From IMG/VR virus record IMGVR_UViG_3300034062_000334, positions 1 to 27,392 of that record: a DNA stretch of 27,392 nt. One strand, written 5' to 3'. This DNA is from a virus. Positions 6,863 through 13,562 of the stretch are shown here, piece after piece. Every line of letters starts with the position of its first letter. Positions within the stretch are counted from its first letter, which is position 1. The translations under genes were made by a program, and so were the position numbers. The notes below the pieces were generated by a model that was not told where the DNA came from, made no database searches, and was given only the letters and a program-made list of their open reading frames with translations.

Positions 6863-7328
6863 ATCAGCGAAAGTAAGGATGCTGTTGCGTAGGAATCCAA
6901 ACATTAAAGCGAGTGCAGTCATCGAGACGCTTGACTGTACCCTGCAACAAGCTCATGTGATGTTAAACACTCAGAGGAAGAAACTTCACATCTTCAAGAG
7001 AAAAGATGGGGTGTATGTGGCTAAACCTATGATGGATAGACCCACCGTAGTTAAGACCCCAGCCGATGCTGGGTCGTTAGATAAAGTCCCAAGCATCGTA
7101 GAAGAACACTTCCCGATCACAATGCAACCTGACCCAGTGAATCACCCCGAGCATTACAAGGTGGGTGGCATCGAGACTATCGACTTTATCGAGGGAAAGA
7201 ATCTTGGCTATAACCTTGGCAATGCGGTGAAGTACATCAGCAGAGCAGACCACAAGGGCAACAGACTCCAAGACTTACAGAAGGCTCAGTGGTATCTCAA
7301 CAGAGAGATCAACAAAGCACAGGCTTAA
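6855..7328 (+). CDS. DUF3310 protein with N-terminal winged-helix-like region
   Basis: 157 residues. Residues 93-155 match the DUF3310 pattern: DPVNHPEHYKVGG, IETIDFIE, LGNAVKYISRA, HKGN, then KAQWYLNREI. DUF3310 is found in T7 gp1.7-type proteins, linked to nucleotide kinase activity in T7, so a role in nucleotide metabolism is possible. The N-terminal 55 residues look like a small helix-turn-helix region (SAVIETLDCTLQQAHVML). A linker (about 67-77, TPADAGSLDK) between the two parts is written by palindromic element copy 5. It is the last gene before a strong terminator. Confidence 0.85.
   Translation: MNKSAKVRMLLRRNPNIKASAVIETLDCTLQQAHVMLNTQRKKLHIFKRKDGVYVAKPMMDRPTVVKTPADAGSLDKVPSIVEEHFPITMQPDPVNHPEHYKVGGIETIDFIEGKNLGYNLGNAVKYISRADHKGNRLQDLQKAQWYLNREINKAQA
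7055..7085 (+). repeat. Palindromic element copy 5 (inside DUF3310 gene)
   Basis: CCCAGC (7058-7063) and GCTGGG (7068-7073) form a 6-bp stem with loop CGAT, then TCGTTAGATAAAG. The bases CAGCCGATGCTGGGTCG match copy 2 with one change. It is translated as TPADAGSLDK in the linker between the HTH-like region and DUF3310, in the same frame as the other coding copies. Confidence 0.65.
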
Positions 7329-7333
7329 TTCGT

Positions 7334-7359
7334 AGGCATGGTTCGCCATGCCTTTTTTT
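7334..7359 (+). terminator. Intrinsic terminator
   Basis: A perfect 8-bp stem AGGCATGG/CCATGCCT (7334-7341 and 7346-7353) with a TTCG tetraloop is followed directly by seven Ts (7353-7359). It begins 5 nt after the DUF3310 stop and closes the first operon. Confidence 0.92.
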
Positions 7360-7405
7360 GTGACTATCAAAAACGTTATTTGAAACCAGTTATTTAAGGA
7401 GAACG

Positions 7406-7747
7406 ATGATGCTGACTGGATTAGAAATCATGAGGCACAAGCTAATTACCCTGCATGAAACACGGAGTAACTTTGTACCTATTGGCAGTATTGAGTTGAA
7501 GCTGGCGGTGGCTAGAGCGGAGGGTTGCAAAATCAAACTGCAACAAACAAGGTATCACCACGTTGTTGACGGCACGACTGTTACGTCAGTGGATGAGTAC
7601 AAGCCGACATACTATTACTACGACGATGCGCCGTTGCCATGCTTTGACCCTTATCTTGTTGCAATGGAGTTTTATCTGAAGGAGAAAGGGATAACAGACA
7701 GTGACTACATTAAACCCAAGGTGAAAAGGGAGGACGACGATGATTGA
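7406..7747 (+). CDS. Hypothetical protein (113 aa)
   Basis: 113 residues starting at 7406. An adjacent ATG at 7409 has slightly better spacing from AAGGAG (7396-7401) and could be the true start. It contains a hydrophilic N-terminal half, a tyrosine cluster (KPTYYYYDD, about residues 66-74) and an acidic end (KREDDDD). There is no recognised domain. It is the first gene after the terminator at 7359, but I see no convincing promoter in the 46-nt gap, so readthrough or a non-sigma70 promoter is possible. It overlaps the next gene by 8 nt. Confidence 0.65.
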   Translation: MMLTGLEIMRHKLITLHETRSNFVPIGSIELKLAVARAEGCKIKLQQTRYHHVVDGTTVTSVDEYKPTYYYYDDAPLPCFDPYLVAMEFYLKEKGITDSDYIKPKVKREDDDD

Positions 7748-7952
7748 ATCAATACAAACATTTTTTGGCAAGATACGTGGACTGCGTGGTGATCGTCAAA
7801 CAATCATCAACCAAACGATGATGTGGAGATGCACTGTGTGCGGAAATATTTTTAAAACAAAGGAAGAGGGAGATTTGCATGGAGTGTCCTCACTGCGGTG
7901 CGTGGAGTCTAGTGAAAGAAACAAGATCGTCCCCCACAAGATACAGGCGTAG
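7740..7952 (+). CDS. Small protein with CxxC zinc-knuckle
   Basis: 70 residues with a strong GGAGG site 6 nt upstream and an 8-nt overlap with the preceding gene. Residues 28-35 read MMWRCTVCG, a CxxC knuckle, followed by FKTKEEGDLH and a later cysteine, so one zinc site is plausible (Cys, Cys, His, Cys). The last 24 codons run in a different frame over the start of the next zinc-ribbon gene (7879), an unusually long 74-nt overlap. Either both are real or the last part of this frame is incidental. No family assigned. Confidence 0.5.
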   Translation: MIESIQTFFGKIRGLRGDRQTIINQTMMWRCTVCGNIFKTKEEGDLHGVSSLRCVESSERNKIVPHKIQA

Positions 7953-8085
7953 GAGGGAGTGTGCAAATGAGCATAGCTTCACAACCGAAGAAGTCGTCGT
8001 CTCGCAAGAGAAGATCAGAGCAGAAAACACAGAACGTCTCAGAGTTATCAGAACAAAACGTGTGGAGTCCAAAAAACAATTATGA
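7879..8085 (+). CDS. NrdR/Ogr-like zinc-ribbon protein (68 aa)
   Basis: 68 residues with GAGGGAG upstream. It opens with MECPHCGAWS and continues with VKETR, RRRREC, and NEHSFTTEE, the order seen in the zinc-ribbon of NrdR and in small phage zinc-finger regulators: CxxC, ETR, RRR-x-C, H/C, FTT. There is no ATP-cone, so it is only the DNA-binding half, with a basic helical C terminus. A DNA- or RNA-binding regulatory role is inferred from the fold. Its stop overlaps the DNA polymerase start by ATGA, so the two should be co-translated. Confidence 0.75.
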   Translation: MECPHCGAWSLVKETRSSPTRYRRRRECANEHSFTTEEVVVSQEKIRAENTERLRVIRTKRVESKKQL

Positions 8086-9947
8086 AAACTGTAACTCTTG
8101 ACTTTGAGACTTACTACGCAAAAGGCTTGGGCTTCAAAACCCAAACGACCGAGGAGTATGTACGAGATCGTCGCTTTGAAGTAATCGGCGTTGGCGTGAA
8201 GATCAACGAACAACCGACTACTTGGTTCTCAGGAACGAAGGATGAGATCAAAGAACATCTACTGAAGATTGACTGGGATGATGCGGCCCTGCTGTGTCAC
8301 AACACCTTGTTCGATGGATGTATCTTGGCATGGCACTTTGGAGTCAACCCTGCGCTACTACTTGACACCCTATGTATGGCTAGGGCGATACATGGCGTGG
8401 ATGCAGGCGGCTCACTCAAGGCGTTGGCTCTGCGGTATGGGATTGGTGAGAAAGGCGACGAGGTGATACACGCCGAAGGTAAGAAACGCCTTGACTTCAG
8501 CGAAGAAGAACTTCAGCGATATGGTGAGTATTGCATGAACGACGTCGATCTCACTTTGAAGCTCTTCAAGATACTCGTGAGCGCGTTTCCTGACAACGAA
8601 ATTAAATTGATTGACATGACATTGCGTATGTTCACGCACCCGCTGTTTCATGTGGACGATGCGTTGCTTCAAGACCGCCTCATTGATCTGCAAGAAGAGA
8701 AGATGGCGCTACTCCAAACATTGATGGAGAAACTCAAATGCAAGGACGAAGAAGAGGTTCGCAAGAAGCTGGCGAGTAACAAGCAGTTCGCTGCCGTGTT
8801 GGAAGAACTTGGCGTCAAGCCACCCATGAAGGTAAGTCCACGGACAGGGAAGGATACGTATGCACTGGCTAAAAACGATGAGGGGTTTTTGGCGCTCACT
8901 GAACATGAAGACGAGTTCGTACAACACCTATGTGCTGTACGCCTTGGAACGATGTCCACCTTGGAAGAATCTCGTATCCAACGCTTCATTGATATTGGAA
9001 AGCGTAATAAGGGACGCCTGCCCATACCCCTCAAGTATTACGGCGCTCACACAGGCAGATGGGCTGGCTCTGATAAGGTCAATTTCCAGAATTTGCCCAG
9101 TCGAGATAAGAAGAAAAAGACCCTCAAGAATGCAGTTATCCCGCCCGACGACTTTGTTGTTATCAACTGCGATTCGTCGCAGATCGAGGCGCGTGTCTTG
9201 GTATGGCTTGCTGGACAGGAGGACGTCACTCAACAGTTTGCGAATGGAGAGGATGTCTACTCTGCGTTCGCGTCCAAGATATATGAACGACCCATTAGCA
9301 AAGAGAATCCTGTGGAACGCTTCGTTGGAAAGACCTGTATTCTGGGTCTAGGCTATGGCACTGGCGCGTTAAAACTTCAGCACACGCTCAAGACAAGTCC
9401 CCCCGGGGCAATCGTCACTGAGGCAGAAGCCAAGAGTTATGTTGATACATACCGAGATGCCAACGACAAAGTCATTCAGCTTTGGCGGGATGGCGACAAG
9501 GTCATCGCTGACCTTGCCTACTGGGGTAACACCAAACCCTACACCTACGGCAAGCACAAATGCTTGAAGGTCACCAAGGAAGGGATAACCCTGCCCAACG
9601 GACTGATGATTCGTTACCCCGAGCTTAAGAAGGATACTGAAGAATCTAAAACGCGATACATCTACAAGTCACGTAAAGGGCCTGTTTCCATATGGGGCGG
9701 ATCGCTAGTTGAAAACGTAGTTCAAGCATTGGCAAGGATTGTCGTAGGCGAGCAGATGCTCAAGATACAAGAGCGATACCGCGTTGCTTTAACAGTTCAT
9801 GATGCGGCTGTCATCTTAGTTCCTGAGTCGGAGAAGGACGAGGCTCTTGCATATATCGTCGAGTGCATGTCTGCGCCACCCGAATGGGCTAAGGGATTAC
9901 CCGTGGCTTGCGAGGCGAAGTGGGGATACAGCTATGGGGAGTGTTAA
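8082..9947 (+). CDS. polA: Family A DNA polymerase (3'-5' exonuclease plus polymerase)
   Basis: 621 residues without a 5'-3' exonuclease domain. Proofreading domain: LDFETYY (Asp7, Glu9), CHNTLFDG, and YCMNDVDLTLKLF. Polymerase: GRWAGSDKVNFQNLPS, motif A CDSSQIEARVL (Asp364), motif B R413-K417-L421-GLGYG, and motif C VHDAA (His573, Asp574, Ala575). The position equivalent to E. coli Phe762 is leucine (421). Length and layout match phage replicative PolA. Its own ribosome site is weak (GGAG 14 nt away), so it relies on ATGA coupling with the zinc-ribbon gene. It replicates the phage genome with the primase-helicase encoded at 14815. Confidence 0.97.
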   Translation: MKTVTLDFETYYAKGLGFKTQTTEEYVRDRRFEVIGVGVKINEQPTTWFSGTKDEIKEHLLKIDWDDAALLCHNTLFDGCILAWHFGVNPALLLDTLCMARAIHGVDAGGSLKALALRYGIGEKGDEVIHAEGKKRLDFSEEELQRYGEYCMNDVDLTLKLFKILVSAFPDNEIKLIDMTLRMFTHPLFHVDDALLQDRLIDLQEEKMALLQTLMEKLKCKDEEEVRKKLASNKQFAAVLEELGVKPPMKVSPRTGKDTYALAKNDEGFLALTEHEDEFVQHLCAVRLGTMSTLEESRIQRFIDIGKRNKGRLPIPLKYYGAHTGRWAGSDKVNFQNLPSRDKKKKTLKNAVIPPDDFVVINCDSSQIEARVLVWLAGQEDVTQQFANGEDVYSAFASKIYERPISKENPVERFVGKTCILGLGYGTGALKLQHTLKTSPPGAIVTEAEAKSYVDTYRDANDKVIQLWRDGDKVIADLAYWGNTKPYTYGKHKCLKVTKEGITLPNGLMIRYPELKKDTEESKTRYIYKSRKGPVSIWGGSLVENVVQALARIVVGEQMLKIQERYRVALTVHDAAVILVPESEKDEALAYIVECMSAPPEWAKGLPVACEAKWGYSYGEC

Positions 9948-9971
9948 AATAAGTAAAGTGGGAAAAGACTT

Positions 9972-10208
9972 ATGACACCTAAAAGCTTTGACATTGATAC
10001 CTGCAAGGAAGTTGTAGGAGATGCACGTATGCGAACCCTTGAAGCCAAGGCGCGACAAGATGCCGACAGTGGAATCGTGGATGCGCCAGCAGATGTAGAG
10101 GGAACTTACTGGGATAGAGTGTATTCATACATGGAGTACATCGTGTACGTAACAGCGCACCACAAAAGGCTAGAAAGAATACAACGCATGAAGGAGAGGC
10201 AAGCATGA
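9972..10208 (+). CDS. Hypothetical protein (78 aa)
   Basis: 78 residues after a 24-nt gap from the polymerase stop, with a GTGGGAAAAG purine stretch as a modest ribosome site. Acidic in the middle (DADSGIVDAPADVEG), then an aromatic helix (YWDRVYSYMEYIVYV, about residues 46-60) and a basic end (KRLERIQRMKERQ). No recognised domain. The stop overlaps the next start by ATGA. Short length and lack of motifs leave function open; position inside the replication operon is the only clue. Confidence 0.65.
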   Translation: MTPKSFDIDTCKEVVGDARMRTLEAKARQDADSGIVDAPADVEGTYWDRVYSYMEYIVYVTAHHKRLERIQRMKERQA

Positions 10209-10486
10209 CTGAATCAAGATACATAGACCCCGAAGATGAAGCGTTCAATGACATTGAGCGACAAGCACGACAGCGCAAGGAAGCGGTGAGGGCGGCGATG
10301 CGCAGAGTAGATGAAGATGATGACATTCAAATCTACCAACGCCCATGGGTAAATCTGACGGATGAGGAGATTGACCAAGGCTATGAAACAACTGGGCATT
10401 ACCAAACACTAAGACCGCAAGACAAGTTTGCTGTGTATGCGTTAGCCAGAGCCATTGAAGCCAAACTCAAGGAGAAGAACACATGA
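10205..10486 (+). CDS. Small conserved-type phage protein (93 aa)
   Basis: 93 residues, coupled by ATGA to both neighbours, with GGAGAGG upstream. The N-terminal half is highly charged. The C-terminal half reads PWVNLTDEEIDQGYETTGHYQ then QDKFAVYALARAIEAKLKEKN, a pattern I know as a common C-terminal segment of small phage proteins located near replication genes. No function is established for it. It directly precedes the RecB-like nuclease gene. Confidence 0.75.
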   Translation: MTESRYIDPEDEAFNDIERQARQRKEAVRAAMRRVDEDDDIQIYQRPWVNLTDEEIDQGYETTGHYQTLRPQDKFAVYALARAIEAKLKEKNT

Positions 10487-11139
10487 GCTACACATGGTCG
10501 TTTTCATCGTTCAAGCAGTACGTCAACTGCCCCAAGCAGTATCAAGAGATCAAGGTGCTGAAGCGTTTCTTTGTAAAGCCAACGCAGGAGATGACCTACG
10601 GCAACGAAGTACACAAAGCGCTTGAGCATTACGTCAAGGATGGCACTCCACTTGCCAAGAACTACGAACGGTTCAAGGCGCTGATGGACACGCTGATGGA
10701 GATTGATGGTGAGAAACATCCAGAACTGAGGATGGCTCTTGATCGGGATGGCAACGCCTGTGAGTACGGTAAGGGGTACTGGGTGCGGGGTATTGTTGAC
10801 CTGCTTATAACGGAGGGCGACCTCGCCCACATTCTCGACTACAAGACTGGCAGTAGCAAGTACCCTGATACAAAACAGTTAAAGCTGATGGCGCTGATGA
10901 CCTTTGCCAAGTTCCCACAGATTAACCGAGTCAAGGCTGGTCTGCTGTTCGTGATGCACGATGCGTTCACAACTGAAGAATACACCCGAGATCAGATCCC
11001 CGAGTTGTGGAAAGCGTTCAAGAATGACCTTGCACGGATGGATGCTTCATACGAAAATGACGTTTGGAATCCTAATCCCACCCCGCTGTGCGGCTGGTGT
11101 CCAGTAACAACCTGCGACTTCTACAAAGAAAGGCGTTGA
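10483..11139 (+). CDS. RecB/Cas4-like PD-(D/E)XK exonuclease
   Basis: 218 residues with AAGGAG upstream and an ATGA overlap at the start. Motifs in order: SFSSFKQYVNCP (Cys16), GNEVH (His44), GIVDLL (Asp106), ILDYKTG (Asp119, Lys121), QLKLMAL, and C-terminal CGWCPVTTC (Cys203, Cys206, Cys211). The nuclease residues match the PDDEXK_1/RecB family. One N-terminal plus three C-terminal cysteines is the pattern used by AddB and Cas4 to hold a 4Fe-4S cluster, although the last spacing (x4) is one shorter than usual. It probably processes DNA ends in recombination or replication. Confidence 0.93.
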   Translation: MSYTWSFSSFKQYVNCPKQYQEIKVLKRFFVKPTQEMTYGNEVHKALEHYVKDGTPLAKNYERFKALMDTLMEIDGEKHPELRMALDRDGNACEYGKGYWVRGIVDLLITEGDLAHILDYKTGSSKYPDTKQLKLMALMTFAKFPQINRVKAGLLFVMHDAFTTEEYTRDQIPELWKAFKNDLARMDASYENDVWNPNPTPLCGWCPVTTCDFYKERR

Positions 11140-11141
11140 CC

Positions 11142-11396
11142 ATGCCATACGTAACCAAACCAAGACCCTATAAAAAAGAATATGAACAACAACAAGCCCG
11201 TGGAGAAAACGATAACCGAATGGAGCGACAACGCGCCCGAAGAAAGCTTGATGCCGAAGGTGTTAGCCGCAAGGGAAAAGATGTTGCGCACGTCAAGGCT
11301 CTATCTAAAGGCGGATCAAACAAAGACGGTGTCCGACTTGAAGCGCCCAGCAAGAACAGATCTTTCGCAAGAAAGTCCAGTGGCGCAATGAAGTAA
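11142..11396 (+). CDS. HNH-like small phage protein
   Basis: 84 residues from ATG 11142, two bases after the nuclease stop, with AGAAAGGCG upstream. The frame stays open upstream to 11088, but that would overlap the nuclease gene by 52 nt. The C-terminal half GKDVAHVKALSKGGSNKDG...KNRSF resembles small phage proteins with DxDHxxPLSKGG-N...N, an HNH-type zinc fold. Here the usual DVDH is DVAH, so the first catalytic/metal Asp is absent while His is kept; nuclease activity is doubtful. The N-terminal half is very basic (MPYVTKPRPYKKEYE; RQRARRK), consistent with DNA binding. Confidence 0.75.
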   Translation: MPYVTKPRPYKKEYEQQQARGENDNRMERQRARRKLDAEGVSRKGKDVAHVKALSKGGSNKDGVRLEAPSKNRSFARKSSGAMK

Positions 11397-11560
11397 TTGT
11401 CATCGCGTTAAGGCATGAGTGTGCGGTGGCGGGGGATTAGTTGTCCCCCTCTTAACCATGTCAGTCAGGCGGTGTTTTCGAGACCCCCTCTCCTTTCGCA
11501 CGACGGGCTTGACCGACTGACCCCCGTAAGGGGTCATGTTAAAACTCAGTAAAGGTCAGT
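11397..11560 (+). other. Structured non-coding leader before SNF2 helicase gene
   Basis: This 164-nt gap is the longest between genes. GTTAAG (11407-11412) can pair with CTTAAC (11451-11456), enclosing a 6-bp GGGGGA/TCCCCC hairpin (11431-11436 with 11444-11449). A second hairpin TGACCCC/GGGGTCA (11518-11524 with 11530-11536, loop CGTAA) lies 25 nt before the start codon. GTCAGTC (11460-11466) could instead pair with GACTGAC (11515-11521), which overlaps the second stem, so two alternative folds exist. No T-tract and no strong promoter is seen. A regulatory leader is an inference. Confidence 0.5.
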
Positions 11561-13117
11561 ATGGAAGTCATTGAAAAAACGGCGGTACGCATGGTGATAC
11601 CGTCACATCAAGTAAATCTCTTGGTCGGGCACATCGAAAAGTGCGAGGTACTAAGTGATGACGGTGAATCAGCCGAGCTACTGATTTATTGGGGCATTGA
11701 GGAGATGCAACGCCTCGTCAGGATATACGGAGAAGCTCCTTCCCCAATATACGAACAGTACGACTGGCCCGGAATGTATACGCCATTCGTCCACCAGAAA
11801 ACTACTGCATCATATCTAGCTCTTAGAGACAGGGTATTTTGTTTCAATGAGGCAGGTACAGGCAAGACGTCCTCAGTTATCTGGGCGGTGGACTACCTGA
11901 TGAACCAAAAGCAGATCAAGCGGGTGCTGGTCATATGCCCGCTGTCCATCATGTACTCGGCTTGGCAGGCTGACATCTTCAAAACCGCCATGCACAGAAC
12001 CGTTGCGGTAGCCTACGGAGATGCCAACAAGCGTAAGAAGATTATTAATGGAGAGTACGAATTTGTCATCATCAACTTCGATGGGGTGGGGATTGTTGCG
12101 GATGACATAAGTAAAGTAGGGTTTGACCTAATTGTAATTGACGAAGCGAACGCATATAAAACGGTATCTACAAAACGCTGGAAGACCTTGGCTAAGCTCA
12201 TCACTCCCTCAACCAAACTTTGGATGCTCACAGGCACACCCGCCTCGCAGTCTCCGCTGGATGCGTTTGGCTTGGCGAAGCTGGTCAACCCTACTGGCGT
12301 ACCCAAGTACGTAACCGCATGGCGCGATAAGGTCATGCAACAGATCACATCCTTCAAGTGGATACCAAAGAAGACTGCGCAGGCCGATGTATTTGCCGCC
12401 TTGCAACCCGCCATCCGCTTTGAGAAAGCCCAGTGTCTTGACCTGCCCGAGGTGGTGTATCAGACAAGAGAAGTACCCCTGACATCTCAAGTCCTCAAAT
12501 ACTACAACTGGTTGAAGAACCAACTGTTGATCGAGGCCGCAGGAGAGCAAGTCAGCGCAGTTAATGCGGCAGCGAAGCTTAGCAAGCTGTTGCAAATATC
12601 GGGTGGAGCAGTCTATACCGATACCAAAGAGGTCGTGGAGTTTGATGTTTCACCACGCCTTAACGCCTTGATGGAGGTGCTGGAGGAGACGATACACAAG
12701 GTAATTGTGTTCGTGCCATACACGCACACCATCGAGTTAGTTTCAAAACATCTCAGTAAAGAAGGAGTCATCAGTGAAGTAATCAACGGAGCAGTATCAG
12801 CAAAGGAGCGTTCGGACATCATCAACAGATTCCAAACGCAGGAAGATCCACGAGTATTAGTTATTCAACCTCAAGCCGCATCGCATGGCGTGACATTGAC
12901 TGCCGCCGACACAGTAGTGTTTTGGTCTCCAGTCATGTCTGTGGAAACGTACTTGCAGTGCATTGCGCGTATTGACCGTGTCGGGCAGAAGAACAGTATG
13001 ACAGTCGTCCATCTACAAGGATCGGAGGCTGAACGTAAGGTGTATCAGATGCTTCAAGGCAAGGTGAATATGCACGAGAGCTTGGTTGAGTTGTACAAAC
13101 AGGAGTTGGGAATATGA
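11561..13117 (+). CDS. SNF2-type DEAD/H-box helicase
   Basis: 518 residues with AAAGG 5 nt upstream. Helicase superfamily 2 motifs in order: motif I EAGTGKT (97-103), motif Ia region VLVICPLSIM, motif II DEAN (194-197), motif III LTGTPA, a second RecA domain with VIVFVPYTHT, IQPQAASHGVTLTAA (motif V), and motif VI QCIARIDRVGQ (466-476). The arrangement fits single-subunit phage SNF2/Swi2-like translocases, as found beside PolA in many phages. It should be an ATP-driven DNA translocase or branch-migration enzyme; the exact substrate is unknown. Its stop is coupled by ATGA to the next gene. Confidence 0.95.
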   Translation: MEVIEKTAVRMVIPSHQVNLLVGHIEKCEVLSDDGESAELLIYWGIEEMQRLVRIYGEAPSPIYEQYDWPGMYTPFVHQKTTASYLALRDRVFCFNEAGTGKTSSVIWAVDYLMNQKQIKRVLVICPLSIMYSAWQADIFKTAMHRTVAVAYGDANKRKKIINGEYEFVIINFDGVGIVADDISKVGFDLIVIDEANAYKTVSTKRWKTLAKLITPSTKLWMLTGTPASQSPLDAFGLAKLVNPTGVPKYVTAWRDKVMQQITSFKWIPKKTAQADVFAALQPAIRFEKAQCLDLPEVVYQTREVPLTSQVLKYYNWLKNQLLIEAAGEQVSAVNAAAKLSKLLQISGGAVYTDTKEVVEFDVSPRLNALMEVLEETIHKVIVFVPYTHTIELVSKHLSKEGVISEVINGAVSAKERSDIINRFQTQEDPRVLVIQPQAASHGVTLTAADTVVFWSPVMSVETYLQCIARIDRVGQKNSMTVVHLQGSEAERKVYQMLQGKVNMHESLVELYKQELGI

Positions 13118-13533
13118 CAGAAGTCGAAGAAATTGAGGAAACAAAACTTGATGAATTAGTCAAAGTATACTTGACAATTCGTTCAGCCCGTGAGAAGATG
13201 AGAGCAGAGTGGGAAGGCCAAGATAAGGCGCTTGAGGGTGAGATGAAAGTCCTTGAGCAGAATTTCATGGTGACCTGCAACGAGAGTAATGCCAAGAGCA
13301 TCCGAACAAATAACGGCACAGTGATTCGCAAATTGAACGAACGCTACACCGTAGCTGATGGCGAAAGCTTCAGAAAGTTTGTGTTGGAGAACGAAGCGGT
13401 TGATTTGATGGAGGCACGTATCCATCAGGGCAACTTCAAAGAATTCATTAAGGAACGCAAAGACGAAGGTCTGCCGCCCGGAGTGAATGTGATGAGGGAA
13501 TTTACGATCGTCGTTCGTAAGCCCTCCGAGTAA
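13114..13533 (+). CDS. Conserved-type phage coiled-coil protein (139 aa)
   Basis: 139 residues with AGGAG upstream and an ATGA overlap with the helicase. Residues 10-50 form a charged helix (LVKVYLTIRSAREKMRAEWE, then KALEGEMKVLEQ). There follows NAKSIRTNNGTVIR, a KFVLENE helix, and a C-terminal LPPGVNVMREFTIVVRK. I recognise this layout (helix, S-x-RT-x-xGT, FI-x-E, LPPG, VRR/K) from a common family of phage proteins next to single-stranded DNA-binding or recombination genes. Biochemical function unknown. Confidence 0.8.
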   Translation: MTEVEEIEETKLDELVKVYLTIRSAREKMRAEWEGQDKALEGEMKVLEQNFMVTCNESNAKSIRTNNGTVIRKLNERYTVADGESFRKFVLENEAVDLMEARIHQGNFKEFIKERKDEGLPPGVNVMREFTIVVRKPSE

Positions 13534-13562
13534 TCAGTTAATTTAGTAACAAGGAAAATCAA

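Noticed and set aside
11182-11391. 69-residue frame inside the HNH-like gene
   Set aside because: It is wholly contained in another frame of a recognisable phage protein gene and has no ribosome site; it could only be accepted with frame conservation in relatives.
11401-11500. Possible tRNA in the leader (TTCGAGA resembles a T-loop)
   Set aside because: No T-stem pairs around TTCGAGA and no acceptor or anticodon stem can be formed.
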